Source: Ascaphus truei
Taxonomy: Eukaryota > Chordata > Amphibia > Anura > Ascaphidae
Reading direction: 5' to 3'
Assembly (NCBI GenBank): GCA_036426205.1
Contig: CM071570.1
Span: 68,163,585-68,227,584, forward strand
DNA: 64,000 nucleotides
Part shown: piece by piece, positions 52,367-63,600 of the stretch
Layout: each line of letters opens with the position of its first letter
Numbering within the stretch: position 1 is the first letter of the stretch
The notes under the pieces: model-generated
The model's input: the letters and a program-made list of their open reading frames with translations, nothing else
Told to the model about the DNA's origin: nothing
Databases searched by the model: none
Position numbers and translations under genes: made by a program

Positions 52367-55300
52367 TTCCTCCCCTGTTAGTGTGTGCTGAGGCTACGCA
52401 CGGCTGAAGCCCGACCATCCACCCCTTCTCTAGAAAAGAAGTCAGCATTTGCGTTCTCTTTTCCCGCCTGTGCTGAATCTCAAATGAGAAGGGTTGGAGG
52501 GCCATATACCACCTAGTCAATCAAGCATTGGAATCCTTCATACTATTTAACCACTTCAGTGGAGCATGGTCCGTCCCCAAAGAAAATGGACTCCTGCCAG
52601 GTAATGCCTCAAAGCCTCGATTGCCCACTTTACTGCGAGGCACTCTTTCTCATCACGAGTAGTTTTTTCCCCTCAGGAACAATTTCCTACTCAGGAAAAG
52701 GATAGGGTGTTCAACTCCCTCAAACTGTGTGACAACACTGCCCCTAGCCCTATCTCGATGCATCTGTTTGCAACTATAAAAGGGAGGGTGTTGAAGTCTG
52801 GGCTTCTAAGGATGGGACCCTCTGATAGACCCTTTTTATGTCCTCAAAGGCTCTCTGACAATCCTTGACCACACCATTGTGTAGGGGCACATTTTCTGTG
52901 AGGTCCGTTAAAGGGGCTGCCACTCGCGAATAGTTGGGGGATGAACTGCCAGTAGTACCCTGCAAAACCCAGCAAGAGAGCGTACCTGCATTTTTGTTTG
53001 GGGGGTCGGAACTTCTTCAGGGCAACTACCTTGTCGGCTAGTGGCCTTACTTTTCCACCTCCCACTGCATACCCTAAGTATTTGGTTTCTGCCTTACCAG
53101 GGCCATTTCTTAGGGTTGGCTGTGACCCTGCCTCTCTTAGAGATTTGAGGACCGCTTTCAGCCTATTTAGATGGGCCCACCAGTGTTTACTATAAATGAC
53201 AATGTCATCTAGGTAGGCTGCGGCATAAGTCCTATGGGGCCTCAGTACCTTATCCATGAGTCTCTGAAATGTGGCTGGGGCTCCATGCAGTCCAAATGGC
53301 ATTGTCACAAACTGGTATAAAACCCATGGGAGTGGCAAAGGCGTTTTGCATTTGGACTTTTCCTCTAAGGGTATTTGCCAGTATCCTTTTCAAAGTCCAG
53401 CGTGGATATATATTCCGCTTACCAAGGGCGTCAATTAATTTTCACCCTTGGCATCGGATATGCGTCAAACTTGGATACCCGCATTGACCTTTCGGAGGTC
53501 CACACACAAATCTTACCTTCCCATCGGGTTTAGGGACCATAATTAGTGGACTACACCACTCACGCATGATTCCTCAATTACTCCTAGTGTAACATTTCTG
53601 TACCTCCGTCTCTACCAGAGCCCTACGACTTTCAGGCAACCTATAAGGACGGGAACGTACTTTACCCCAGGTGCTGTCTCGATCGCATGGGAAATTAAGT
53701 TAGTTTGTCCTGTAAGTCAGAAAAAACATCCGAATTGAGTAATTATTGTCTAACAAGTCCCCCTTTTTGTTCAGAGGACAACTGTTTACCCATTGGGATT
53801 TTATCGTCACTCACGATTTTCTCCCGTGGAGGCTGAGGACCCAGTCCGTTCCTCCTCCACCGAGTGGATGAATAGAGACCGGTGCATCTTCCAGGGTTCA
53901 GCAAGTTCACATGGTAATTTGTTTACCCTTCCTGGACCCTGGTTGAGCGATCTCATAATCCCATCACCCGTACTGCGGAGTACTTTGAATGGGCCCTACC
54001 TTTGGCCAGGAGTTTACTCTCGCAACTGGGTAACAATAACATCACCTGGTCTCTGGGTTAAACACTCATGCGAGCATTCTGATTGTAATGTCTCTCCTGA
54101 CTGTCCTGGGCTGATCTAAATTCTCCCTGGCAAAATGGCCGACCACATCTAGGCGCTTCCTGAGTGTCTAGTACATATTGCAGGGTCTTTAGAAGGGGAC
54201 CGCTGTTCCTCCCAGGACTCCTTAGGAGGTCTAGGATACCCGGGGTTGGCGGCCATAGACAATTCAAATGGAGAGAATCCCGTGGAGGCCTGGAACTTCT
54301 CGCACTGCAACAGCAGAAAAGGGAGAAGTTCATCCCAGACTCTCTTCTCTGAATCTACAAATTTCCTCAGCATCCCTTTTAGAGTTCGGTTAAATCTTTC
54401 CACCAATCCGTCAGTCTGTGGATGGTAGACATCCTGCATCAGTTTAGCCATGAAATTGTACCTTGGTCTGTCAACATAACCTGGGGAAGTCCAACCGTGA
54501 GAACAGTTCCAACAACTTGTTGGCTACTTGCTTCGCCGTTGCTGTTCTCAGGGGAAACGCCTCAGGATATCTTGTGCATAATCAAACTATTACAGGTTAA
54601 ACCTGTGTCCTTTCGCAGAAGGTTCTAGAGGTCCTACCAAGTCTACCCCAATCCTCTCAAAGGGAACTGACACCAAGGGTAGAGGAACCAAAGGGGTGGT
54701 TTTTGTCGTTTTGGACTAGTTAGCTGGCACTCCGGACATGCCGCACATAGTTAGCAATATCACTATGCATCCCTGGCCAATAGAATTGGGATGAAATACG
54801 GTCCAATGTTTTATCCCTGCCCAGGTGACCACCCCAAGGGACAGTATGGGCTAGAGTGAACACAGATTTACAAACGCATTGTGAACCAATATCTGTCTGG
54901 TGACCTCCCTGTTTGTGTCTGCCTATTCACCCTATATAGGATATCATTGATAGCTCAAAATGGGGAATACTATCACCCCCTGTGCATCTAAAATCTGCTC
55001 ATCAATTATCACCACCTTGTCATACTGTCTAGCAAGACTGGGTCTTCCCTTTGCTTCTGGTGAAAGTCGGAGGTACAGGTCTGGTAAAATCTCCAGGGCC
55101 CATATCCCCCTCCCTTTGGCCATCCCCACCATCACTTGTGACCTCTGACTACTAGAATGGTCCCCTTGAGACCCCAGATTTAGATTTTCTGCAACAGTCC
55201 TGTTTGTCAGACGTCTTTGCTTCTGAGTCTTTTGAACCGGTGTCTACTGGGAAAAGGTCTGCGAGAAGGGGAACGTTGCCAGGGTTCTCCTGAGCCCTAG

Positions 55301-55727
55301 AAGGAGGCTCCTCGTGAAAGACGTGGGCCATTAGTTCCGAAAAGAAAGGCCAGTCCCGAACCGAGCAACAACGGGGCAGGAGCCAAGGAGCGACTCCTAC
55401 TTCGTGGTAAGCCTCCTGACCTTTACCTGTAGCCGGATTTTGGCCATCGGATAGCGTTTTACATCGTAGTGTATACATTCTATGCTCCATGGGGAGTCAA
55501 AAGAACACGTGAAGGGCGGTAACAGTTCCTGGAGGACCAGAGTTTTTCCAGAGCCCGAATCTACAAGGGCCTGGACGTTTTTTCCCCCAATCAGGGCTGG
55601 AAGTAGCCAGGGCTTGTAATTTTCTCCAGTAAAGGCCGAGGCGACGTTTTTTGCTGAATGAATAATCCATCTGTGGACAGTTCCACATACCGGTGGCTTG
55701 TCTCCGCAGGCGGAACATGGAGAGGTT
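52367..55727 (-). pseudogene. Second pol copy (PR-IN-RT-RH), frame-broken
   Basis: Nearly identical to 56143-59545. RNase H at 52367-52850, RT at 52850-53640 (ATFQRLMDKVLRPHRTYAAA then YLDD), GPY/F and linker at 53650-54060, integrase at 54060-55135 (VYHPQTDGLVERFNRTLKG) and protease at 55152-55727. In the first ~420 bp I compared (52367-52790 against 56143-56570) I see at least eight single-base indels (for example gtgtggctg to gtgtgctg, cccggcc to cccgcc, tcaatcactgagt to tcatcacgagt) and almost no substitution. The frame breaks probably reflect sequencing error. Confidence 0.85.
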
Positions 55728-56142
55728 CCACAAGGCTTATTTATTTAGCCTTAAAAGATATACAGCACACAAAAACAAAAATAGCTTTTCATCAGCAAAC
55801 AAGAGAAAAAAATGGCTTTTCATAAGCAAACAAAAGAAAATGGCTTTTTCTTCAGCAGACCAAACAAAACAGTTTCTCTTTAGCAGACACTCAAAAATAA
55901 TGCAGCTACCCTTTTCTATGCAGGGGACAGACAGTTCATAATTCATCTACTTTGCTAACAGACCTTGTATTAGTAATCTCTTCAGCAGCTTACTCCTCTC
56001 TCCTCAACAGCCCGCCCCATGTGTCACCAGCCTGGGTTTTTAACACACCTTGATTAGGCAGCTGGGATCCAACTAATTGTCCTGAGGTTCCCAGCTGAAG
56101 TTAACCTAGTCAAAGCTGGTGGCTTTTATTTACCCTGTCACA
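55728..56142 (-). mobile_element. Gmr1-like LTR, middle copy, end missing
   Basis: Matches the other two LTRs from cacaaggcttatttatttag to ccctgtcaca but lacks the first about 45 bp on the + strand (the LTR 3' end). It is joined instead to protease/zinc-knuckle sequence (aacatggagagg). It is followed on its 5' side by the polypurine tract and RNase H. Confidence 0.85.
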
Positions 56143-56298
56143 TTCCTCCCCTGTTAGTGTGTGGCTGAGGCTACGCACGGCTGAAGCCCGACCATCCACC
56201 CCTTCTCTAGAAAAGAAGTCAGCATTTGCGTTCTCTTTTCCCGGCCTGTGCTGAATCTCAAATGAGAAGGGTTGGAGGGCCATATACCACCTAGTCAA
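56143..56298 (-). CDS. Gmr1-like RNase H C-terminus and polypurine tract
   Basis: Continues the reading frame of the RT-RNase H stretch after a single TGA at about 56299: LTRWYMALQPFSFEIQHRPG, then KENANADFFSREG. HRPGKENANAD is the last conserved RNase H block. The TGA replaces what would be CGA (Arg), a CpG-type change, and is also present in the second copy. The polypurine tract AACAGGGGAGGAA (minus strand, about 56143-56155) adjoins the LTR. Confidence 0.75.
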
Positions 56299-57429
56299 TC
56301 AAGCATTGGAATCCTTCATACTATTTAACCACTTCAGTGGAGCATGGTCCGTCCCCAAAGAAAAATGGACTCCTGCCAGGTAATGCCTCAAAGCCTCGAT
56401 TGCCCACTTTACTGCGAGGCACTCTTTCTCAATCACTGAGTAGTTTTTTCCCCTCAGGAACAATTTCCTACTCAGGAAAAGGATAGGGTGTTCAACTCCC
56501 TCAAACTGTTGTGACAACACTGCCCCTAGCCCTATCTCTGATGCATCTGTTTGCACTATAAAAGGGCTGTTGAAGTCTGGGCTTCTAAGGATGGGACCCT
56601 CTGATAGACACCTTTTTATGTCCTCAAAGGCTCTCTGACAATCCCTTGACCACACCACTTGTGTAGGGGCACACTTTTCTGTGAGGTCCGTTAAAGGGGC
56701 TGCCACTTCCGAATAGTTGGGGATGAACTGCCAGTAGTACCCTGCAAAACCCAGCAGAGAGCGTACCTGCATTTTTGTTTGGGGGGTCGGAACTTCTTTC
56801 AGGGCAACTACCTTGTCGGCTAGTGGCCTTACTTTTCCACCTCCCACTGCATACCCTAAGTATTTGGTTTCTGCCTTACCCAGGGCACATTTCTTAGGGT
56901 TGGCTGTGAGCCCTGCCTCTCTTAGAGATTTGAGGACCGCTTTCAGCCTATTTAGATGGGCCCACCAGTGTTTACTATAAATGACAATGTCATCTAGGTA
57001 GGCTGCGGCATAAGTCCTATGGGGCCTCAGTACCTTATCCATGAGTCTCTGAAATGTGGCTGGGGCTCCATGCAGTCCAAATGGCATTGTCACAAACTGG
57101 TATAAACCCATGGGAGTGGCAAAGGCTGTTTTGCATTTGGACTTTTCCTCTAAGGGTATTTGCCAGTATCCTTTTGTCAAGTCCAGCGTGGATATATATT
57201 CCGCGTTACCAAGGGCGTCAATTAATTTGTTCACCCTTGGCATCGGATATGCGTCAAACTTGGATACCGCATTGACCTTTCGGAGGTCCACACAAAATCT
57301 TACCTTCCCATCGGGTTTAGGGACCATAATTAGTGGACTACACCACTCACTGCATGATTCCTCAATTACTCCTAAGTGTAACATTTCTTGTACCTCCGTC
57401 TCTACCAGAGCCCTACGACTTTCAGGCAA
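56299..57429 (-). CDS. Gmr1-like reverse transcriptase and RNase H
   Basis: 376 codons. RT: SPLIMVPKPDGKVRFCVDLR (31-50), ISTLDLTKGYWQIPL (79-93, catalytic Asp), FVTMPFGLHGAPATFQ (112-127), AAAYLDDIVIYSK (141-153, catalytic YLDD). RNase H: FIVQTDASEIGLGAVLSQ (about 288-305), KECLAVKWAIEALRHYL, FSLGTDHAPLKWL, with the D, E and D of the active site. The start given is the first Met; the true frame continues from the linker upstream. No frameshift inside. It converts the element RNA to DNA. The best preserved reverse transcriptase in the window. Confidence 0.9.
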   Translation of the reverse strand: MPESRRALVETEVQEMLHLGVIEESCSEWCSPLIMVPKPDGKVRFCVDLRKVNAVSKFDAYPMPRVNKLIDALGNAEYISTLDLTKGYWQIPLEEKSKCKTAFATPMGLYQFVTMPFGLHGAPATFQRLMDKVLRPHRTYAAAYLDDIVIYSKHWWAHLNRLKAVLKSLREAGLTANPKKCALGKAETKYLGYAVGGGKVRPLADKVVALKEVPTPQTKMQVRSLLGFAGYYWQFIPNYSEVAAPLTDLTEKCAPTQVVWSRDCQRAFEDIKRCLSEGPILRSPDFNSPFIVQTDASEIGLGAVLSQQFEGVEHPILFLSRKLFLRGKNYSVIEKECLAVKWAIEALRHYLAGVHFSLGTDHAPLKWLNSMKDSNA

Positions 57430-57855
57430 CCTATAAGGACGGGAACGTACTTTTACCCCAGGTGCTGTCTCGATCGCATGGGAAATTAAGTTAGTTTGTC
57501 CTGTAAGTCAGAAAAAACATCCTGGAATTGAGTAATTATTGCTAACAAGTCCCCTTTTTGTTCAGAGGACAACTGTTTACCCATTGGGATTTTATCGTCA
57601 CTCACGATGTTCTCCCGTGGAGGCTGAGGACCCAAGTCCGTTTCCTCCTCCACCGAGTGGATGAATAGAGACCGGTGCATCTTCCAGGGTTTCAGCAAGT
57701 TCACATGGTAAATTTGTTTACCCTTCCTGGACCCTGGTTGAGCGATCTCATAATCCACATCACCCGTACTGCGGAGTACTTTGAATGGGCCCTACCATTT
57801 GGCCAGGAGTTTACTCTCGCAACTGGGTAACAATAACATCACCTGGTCTCCTGGG
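57430..57855 (-). CDS. Gmr1-like GPY/F module and IN-RT linker
   Basis: Frame 57758-57486 reads DYEIAQPGSRKGKQIYHVN, LLKPWK, the C-terminal GPY/F-type module of integrase, followed by a linker (DLGPQPPRENIVSDDKI; LLAIITQFQDVFSD) that leads into RT. This join shows integrase directly before reverse transcriptase. A frame change lies near 57850 and another between 57486 and 57429, so the polyprotein is broken here. Confidence 0.8.
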
Positions 57856-59010
57856 TTAAACACTCATGCGAGCATTCTGATTGTAATGTCTCTCCTGACT
57901 GTCCTGGGCTGATCTAAAATTCTCCCTGGCAAAATGGCCGACCACATCTAGGCGCTTCCTGAGGTCTAGTACATATTGCAGGGTATTCTTAGAAGGGGAC
58001 CGCTGTTCCTCCCAGGACTCCTTTAGGAGGTCTAGGATACCCCGGGGTTGGCGGCCATAGAGCAATTCAAATGGAGAGAATCCCGTGGAGGCCTGGGGAA
58101 CTTCTCGCACTGCAAACAGCAGAAAAGGGAGAAGTTCATCCCAGACTCTCTTCTCTGAATCTACAAATTTCCTCAGCATCCCTTTTAGAGTTCGGTTAAA
58201 TCTTTCCACCAATCCGTCAGTCTGTGGATGGTAGACATCCTGCATCAGTTTAGCCATGAAATTTGTACCTTGGTCTGTCAACATAACCTGGGGAAGTCCA
58301 ACCCGTGAGAACAGTTCCAACAACTTGTTGGCTACTTGCTTCGCCGTTGCTGTTCTCAGGGGAAACGCCTCAGGATATCTTGTTGCATAATCAACTATTA
58401 CAAGGTTAAACCTGTGTCCTTTCGCAGAAGGTTCTAGAGGTCCTACCAAGTCTACCCCAATCCTCTCAAAGGGAACTGACACCAAGGGTAGAGGAACCAA
58501 AGGGGCTGGTTTTTGTCGTTTTGGACTAGTTAGCTGGCACTCCGGACATGCCGCACATAGCTTAGCAATATCACTATGCATCCCTGGCCAATAGAATTGG
58601 GATGAAATACGGTCCAATGTTTTATCCCTGCCCAGGTGACCACCCCAAGGGACAGTATGGGCTAGAGTGAACACAGATTTAACAAACGCATTGTGAACCA
58701 ATATCTGTCTGGTGACCTCCCCTGTTTGTGTCTGCCTATTCACCCTATATAGGATATCATTTGATAGCTCAAAATGGGGGAATACTATCACCCCCTGTGC
58801 ATCTAAAATCTGCTCATCAATTATCACCACCTTGTCATACTGTCTAGCAAGGACTGGGTCTTCCCTTTGCTTCTGGTGAAAGTCAGGGAGGTACAGGTCT
58901 GGTAAATCTCCAGGGCCCATATCCCCCTCCCTTTGGCCATCCCCAGCCATCACTTGTGACCTCTGACTACTAGAATGGTCCCCTTGAGACCCAGATTTAG
59001 ATTTCTGCAA
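57856..59010 (-). CDS. Gmr1-like integrase
   Basis: 384 codons. Zinc domain H118-x6-H125-x29-C155-x2-C158 (HTVPWGGH and CPEC). Catalytic Asp 187 (IGVDLVG), Asp 246 (LTDQGTNF) and Glu 269 (DGLVERFN). The spacing between Asp 246 and Glu 269 is 22 residues, where retroviral and gypsy integrases have 35: the stretch between MQDV and YHPQ is missing. The second copy shows the same. The family role is insertion of element DNA into the genome; with this deletion it is probably inactive. The C-terminal half has ELLYGRQPRGILDLL. Confidence 0.9.
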   Translation of the reverse strand: MQKSKSGSQGDHSSSQRSQVMAGDGQREGDMGPGDLPDLYLPDFHQKQREDPVLARQYDKVVIIDEQILDAQGVIVFPHFELSNDILYRVNRQTQTGEVTRQILVHNAFVKSVFTLAHTVPWGGHLGRDKTLDRISSQFYWPGMHSDIAKLCAACPECQLTSPKRQKPAPLVPLPLVSVPFERIGVDLVGPLEPSAKGHRFNLVIVDYATRYPEAFPLRTATAKQVANKLLELFSRVGLPQVMLTDQGTNFMAKLMQDVYHPQTDGLVERFNRTLKGMLRKFVDSEKRVWDELLPFLLFAVREVPQASTGFSPFELLYGRQPRGILDLLKESWEEQRSPSKNTLQYVLDLRKRLDVVGHFARENFRSAQDSQERHYNQNARMSV

Positions 59011-59545
59011 CAGTCCTGTTTGTCAGAGCGTCTTTGCTTCTGAGTCTTTTGAACCCGGTGTCTACTGGGAAAAAGGTCTGCCGAGAAGGGGAACAGTTTG
59101 CCAGGGTTCTCCTGAGCCCTAGAAGGAGGCTCCTCGTGAAAGACTGGGGCCATTAGTTCCGAAAAGAAAGGCCAGTCCCGACCGAGCACAACGGGGGCAG
59201 GGAGCCAAGGAGCGACTCCTACTTCGTGGTAAGCCTCCTGACCTTTTACCTGTAGCCGGATTTTGGCCATCGGATAGCGTTTTACATCGCCGTGTATACA
59301 TTCTATGCTCCATGGGGAGTCAAAAGAACACGGTAAGGGCGGTAACAGTTCCTGGAGGACCAGAGTTTTCCCAGAGCCCGAATCTACAAGGGCCTGGACG
59401 TTTTTTCCCCCAATCAGGGCTGGAAGTAGCCAGGGCTTGTAATTTTCTCCAGTAAAGGCCGAGGCGACGGTTTTGCTGAATGAATAATCCATCTGTGGAC
59501 AGTCCACATACCGGTGGCCTTGTTCTCCGCAGGCGGAACATGGAG
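59011..59545 (-). CDS. Gmr1-like zinc knuckle and protease
   Basis: Zinc knuckle CSACGEQGHRYVDC (C-x2-C-x4-H-x4-C) at about 59503-59545, in the same frame as the following protease: NVQALVDSGSGKTLV (D-S-G active site) and VVLGRDWPFFSEL (the I-L-G-R-D-W block). The frame ends at 58950 after overlapping the start of the integrase frame, so a frameshift separates protease and integrase. The knuckle binds RNA, and the protease would cut the polyprotein. Confidence 0.85.
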
Positions 59546-60048
59546 AGGGTTCCCTCGCAGGAGGGGGCTGTGGATAGCGCTCCGCTGGACCGGTTACTGG
59601 AGACCAGGCATCTGGTGGGTCCTGTGGGCGACGTCCTTGGAAGTTCTTTTCATTTTGCGACGACCTAAGCGATCCAGTATGGCGGCTTTTACTTGTCGGT
59701 AGTCCATTGCCTGATCTGCTGGGAGACCCTGATATGAGGCCTGGGCTTCTCCTATGAGGAGCGGGGCCAAAGCAGTTGCCCAGCGATCTGTAGCCAAGCC
59801 CTGAGCTTCGGCAACTCTTTCAAATGTCAGTAAAAAAGCCTCTGGACCTCGTTCGGTGCCATTTTCCTCAGGAGTATCAGGGGTCTGTTGGCAAGTTCTT
59901 GGAAATGGGTCAGCAGATTGGCAATCCGCTCATCTTGTGCTGCCTGTAGTCTTTCATCTCTCTCCGCTTGCAGCTGGGCCTGCTCCTGCATTAACTGTCC
60001 CTGCTCTCTGATCTGCTCGAACAGAAACTCTTTCAAAATTTCTTCCAT
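59546..60048 (-). CDS. Gmr1-like gag (capsid)
   Basis: Starts with Met at 60048 (MEEILKEFLFEQIREQGQLM), a coiled-coil N-terminus (QAERDERLQAAQDERIANLL). After a frame change at about 59880 it reads EAFLLTFERVAEAQG, then WATALAPLLIGEAQASYQGL, PADQAMDYRQVKAAILDRLG. This last block resembles the SCAN domain, which is known to derive from a Gmr1-like capsid. The sequence leads to the zinc knuckle at 59545. Gag assembles the particle. One frameshift means it is not intact. Confidence 0.75.
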
Positions 60049-60115
60049 TCTTGTGTGTGTGTGGCCCTTTAACTGCAGGAGCCTTTTGAAAATCCCAGGA
60101 CTTCTGAACACCATA
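60049..60115 (-). promoter_or_regulatory. Leader and possible primer site of Gmr1-like element
   Basis: Two or three bases after the LTR the minus strand reads TGGTGTTCAGAAGTCCTGGG, a possible primer binding site beginning TGG as for tRNA primers. The tRNA is not identified. Confidence 0.4.
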
Positions 60116-60612
60116 TGTTGCAGGGTACATGCAACTACACACGCGGGTTTCTTCACAAGGCTTATTTATTTAGCCTTAAAAGATATACAGCACACAAAAA
60201 CAAAAATAGCTTTTCATCAGCAAACAAGAGAAAAAAATGGCTTTTCATCAGCAAACAAAAGAAAATGGCTTTTTCTTCAGCAGACCAAACAAAACAGTTT
60301 CTCTTTAGCAGACACTCTAAAAATAATGCAGCTACCCTTTTCTATGCAGGGGACAGACAGTTCATAATTCATCTTCTTTGCTAACAGACCTTATATCAGT
60401 AATCTCTTCAGCAGCTTACTCCTCTCTCCTCAACAGCCCGCCCCATGTGTCTACAGCCTGGGGTTTTAACACACCTTGATTAGGCAGCTGGGATCCAACT
60501 AATTGTCCTGAGGTTCCCAGCTGAAGTTAACCTAGTCAGTGCTGCACTACAGACTAGACATAGGTTTTCCAGGCATATACAGTAGCTGGTGGCTTTCATT
60601 TACCCTGTCACA
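60116..60612 (-). mobile_element. Gmr1-like 5' LTR, right copy
   Basis: 497 bp. Starts tgttgcagggtacatgcaac (+ strand) and ends ccctgtcaca. It differs from the middle LTR by several substitutions and by about 40 extra bp (tgctgcactacagactagac and following) near 60540. A 4-5 bp target duplication is not exact (cccac left of 51920, ccctc right of 60612). Confidence 0.85.
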
Positions 60613-63600
60613 CCCTCCCTGTCCATATCAGAGATCCAATAATGTTAAGGGGAGATGGGGAGACTGGACTTTGGCTGAGCAAACACTTGCTGAACATACA
60701 GTGACAGCAGCTAAAAGGGAGCAACCAGGGGCAAACAAACACCTCTCAAGTTTAACTTTAAAAAATAAATTACTGTAAAAATACTTAGAGGTGTCAGATT
60801 TGGGTAAAGAGTTATCAATTACCCAGATGAGACATCTTAAACATGTCACTGGAATTAGTTCACTTTGGTGTTGGGAAGGATTGAATATTTAAACAGGGTT
60901 TTTATTCTTTTAAATATTCAAAAAGTCTTATACAGTATTTTATGTACCATAAGCCTGAAAATAGCACTAGTTGTCAGCTATTTCTAATAATCCTTCTCCT
61001 CAGGTCTAATCACATTTTAGTATAACAGTTTGCACTACAAATATTGGAATATTAATCATTTTATTAAAGCATTGACATTTAAGCAACATTTGAGTGCACC
61101 AGTGCTGCCTGCCCTCTTCACAAATACTGTATGTACCCCAAAATGTAAGTCTGATGAAAAAAGAGGTGAGTGAAAGAAAGAAAGAGGTTTTGCAGCACTC
61201 AGACATTTATGTAGGGTAGTATTTAAGTTACATTTAAAGCAACAAAAAATGTTTAATTGACTAAAACAAAAGCACCAATTTAAACTATTGGGATCCTTTA
61301 TCAATATTGTATTATTGTATAACATTTAAATGTAATACATTTCTGCTATATCTTTTTATCATATTCTGAAACTAGAGATTGTTTCTCTTTGTATGAGTTA
61401 AATACTCAATATTTCTTTACCATTCCCAATTTTGTTTTTAAATAAACGTTGTTGATTATGGAAGTTCAAACATGCTCCAAAAGACCAAGAGACTGCTGTC
61501 TATATAAATAAAAAAGCCTTTAAAGGAACGCTCATTGCTAATTGTCAATGCTTCTTGAATATTTCGAGCATGTTTTTTTAATTAATTATTCATTTTAATC
61601 CCCAAGAAATCTGCATGTTTCCGAAAACAAAATCTCAACAGTAAATTAAAAATGGTGTATGAATAGAATTGTCGATTACTATGTTGACCAAGATAATACT
61701 CTCTTAATTAAATTTCTTTTATGTCTTCCCACTTCTTACTCTTCTGTTGTGACACATACAGCACAACCTTTGAGTAAAAGAAACATTAAATAATAAAAAC
61801 TGATTGCATTGTGTTTAACGAACAACTCCTGACACCAGATCCAGATCTCTATTGTTTATTTTTTTCTAGAGGACTCGATGGTAGTATAGCAATTATTTTT
61901 TCCCAAACTACAGTACATTACAATTTTCAAAGACTTGTTGTTTAATAAAAACATTATACTTTTCTGAGTGAAAATGAATAACTGAGCAATTATGTTTTTT
62001 GTGGCTCTGACATAGGATTCGCACACTACCATAACTGTACCCATATATACTTAATGTAAAAGAAAATGTTATAAAATAATTTGTAACATTTTAAACATTA
62101 AAAAAGCAGGGTGATGACCTACATATGACAGTCAGTTACAGATATAGCCAGCTTTCTTTTACCTACTGATAACCAAAAAGATTGCATTATAACATAGAAT
62201 ATTACAGAGTTTCTATAGGATTCGAAAGCAAAATACCACAGAATATCCAACAACGCACCAGTGGCAACAATAACCTAGGCTACATCTGCAGATAATAATA
62301 CATTTGATAATAGCTCTGGCAAACCAAAACTGAGATCTATAAATCAATACTACCATAAAGCAACAAAAAGGCACCCTCAATTCATGATTTCTCTTATTCA
62401 AATTGATACCATATCATCAGTGATGTGATATATTGTTGAGTAATGGGTCTCAGATTTGCTAAAGAAAAGGATTTAATAAATTACAGGGTTCCTTGCACAT
62501 TAAGCTATCTATCTGTATTGCTCAGTATCAAACCACATCCCTTTAGTTTAAATTCCATAACAAAATAAATAACAAAGTGTCCACTTATGGTACAACAGTA
62601 CAATTAACAACTAAAGGGTCGTGTTATGATTCTGACAGCGATTTTTTCTCTTTAAGAGAAGCTTGTTAATCACATTTTTTACACCTTACCAGTGTAGACA
62701 TTAATATGAGCAAATAGTATTATTTTTAGCCACTCGACGGAGTAATCCAATGTTTATTCATTTTTATTTTTAATGAAAACATTTATTCTTAGTTCTTTTC
62801 CAAAACAGTAAAATGATAAAGATCATGCTTCAATGGTTGTCGCACAAACGGCACATTTGACCGTGTCAATTTTTGAAAGAAATATTCAGCAAAAAAAAAG
62901 TTTATACTGTATTTTTCCAATGTTTGAAAGTTAGGATTTGTATTTTACAAAAACTACCAAATATTAAGTAGCACGATCTTGGAGAAAATAAAACCTCAAA
63001 CATTGTTGCACTACATACAAATTCATCCAGACTACAAAGTTATGCACCAGTTACAAAACATACTTAGTACTGAATGTTTTGATAAAACAAAGTATGTGTA
63101 TGGGTCAGTCAAGTGTTTCTGAAAGATGCTTTATGAGTGGCATTCGCCTGCAAATGCTGTACTTGTATTTTTCTTAAATACCACACTGTAAAATTGTTTT
63201 ATAGTAAAAGTTTTATTCTTAATTATTGTAGTCGAGCAACTCAGCAAAAACATCATGGACAATTGGGAGAGTCATAATTAGTTAAGCACATTGTAAACTG
63301 TAGTTTTTAAGCTGTGTATATTAGCAGAACACAGATTTTATAATGCATTGTGTAATTTAAAATCCATTAAGACACTACACATTAAAACTGTTTCAGTTTT
63401 ACCATAAAGTAGTATTAAGACAATTGTTGCATCCTTAAAAATGACAAATACATAATAAACTTTATTAGCTAAAGGTCATATTATATGTTCTGCTTTATTT
63501 AAAAAAAGGAAATGTTTTATCAAATATATTGGTACTTATTTAACATTTAAATATGACATTCTCACATTATTTGCAACATACACAGCCACAAACTGGTGCA

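Larger units (their letters stand above)
51920..60612 (-). mobile_element. Gmr1-like gypsy element with tandem partial copy
   Basis: Minus strand, 5' to 3': LTR (60612-60116), gag, protease, integrase, reverse transcriptase, RNase H, LTR (56142-55728), then a second protease-to-RNase H copy (55727-52367) and a last LTR (52366-51920). Integrase lies before reverse transcriptase, the order known for Gmr1-like Ty3/gypsy elements (Ty1/copia-like order). The second copy lacks gag and its junction with the middle LTR is not at an LTR end. Confidence 0.85.

Noticed and set aside
53793..57436. Plus-strand frames such as 53793-54119 and 57056-57436
   Set aside because: They are antisense shadows of the Gmr1-like pol.
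60115..60116. Assigning a specific tRNA primer to the Gmr1-like element
   Set aside because: The sequence after the LTR begins TGG but I cannot match it confidently to a tRNA 3' end.
61006..62401. Frames of 60-90 codons in the right-hand AT-rich region
   Set aside because: No conserved motif and no coding composition; expected by chance.
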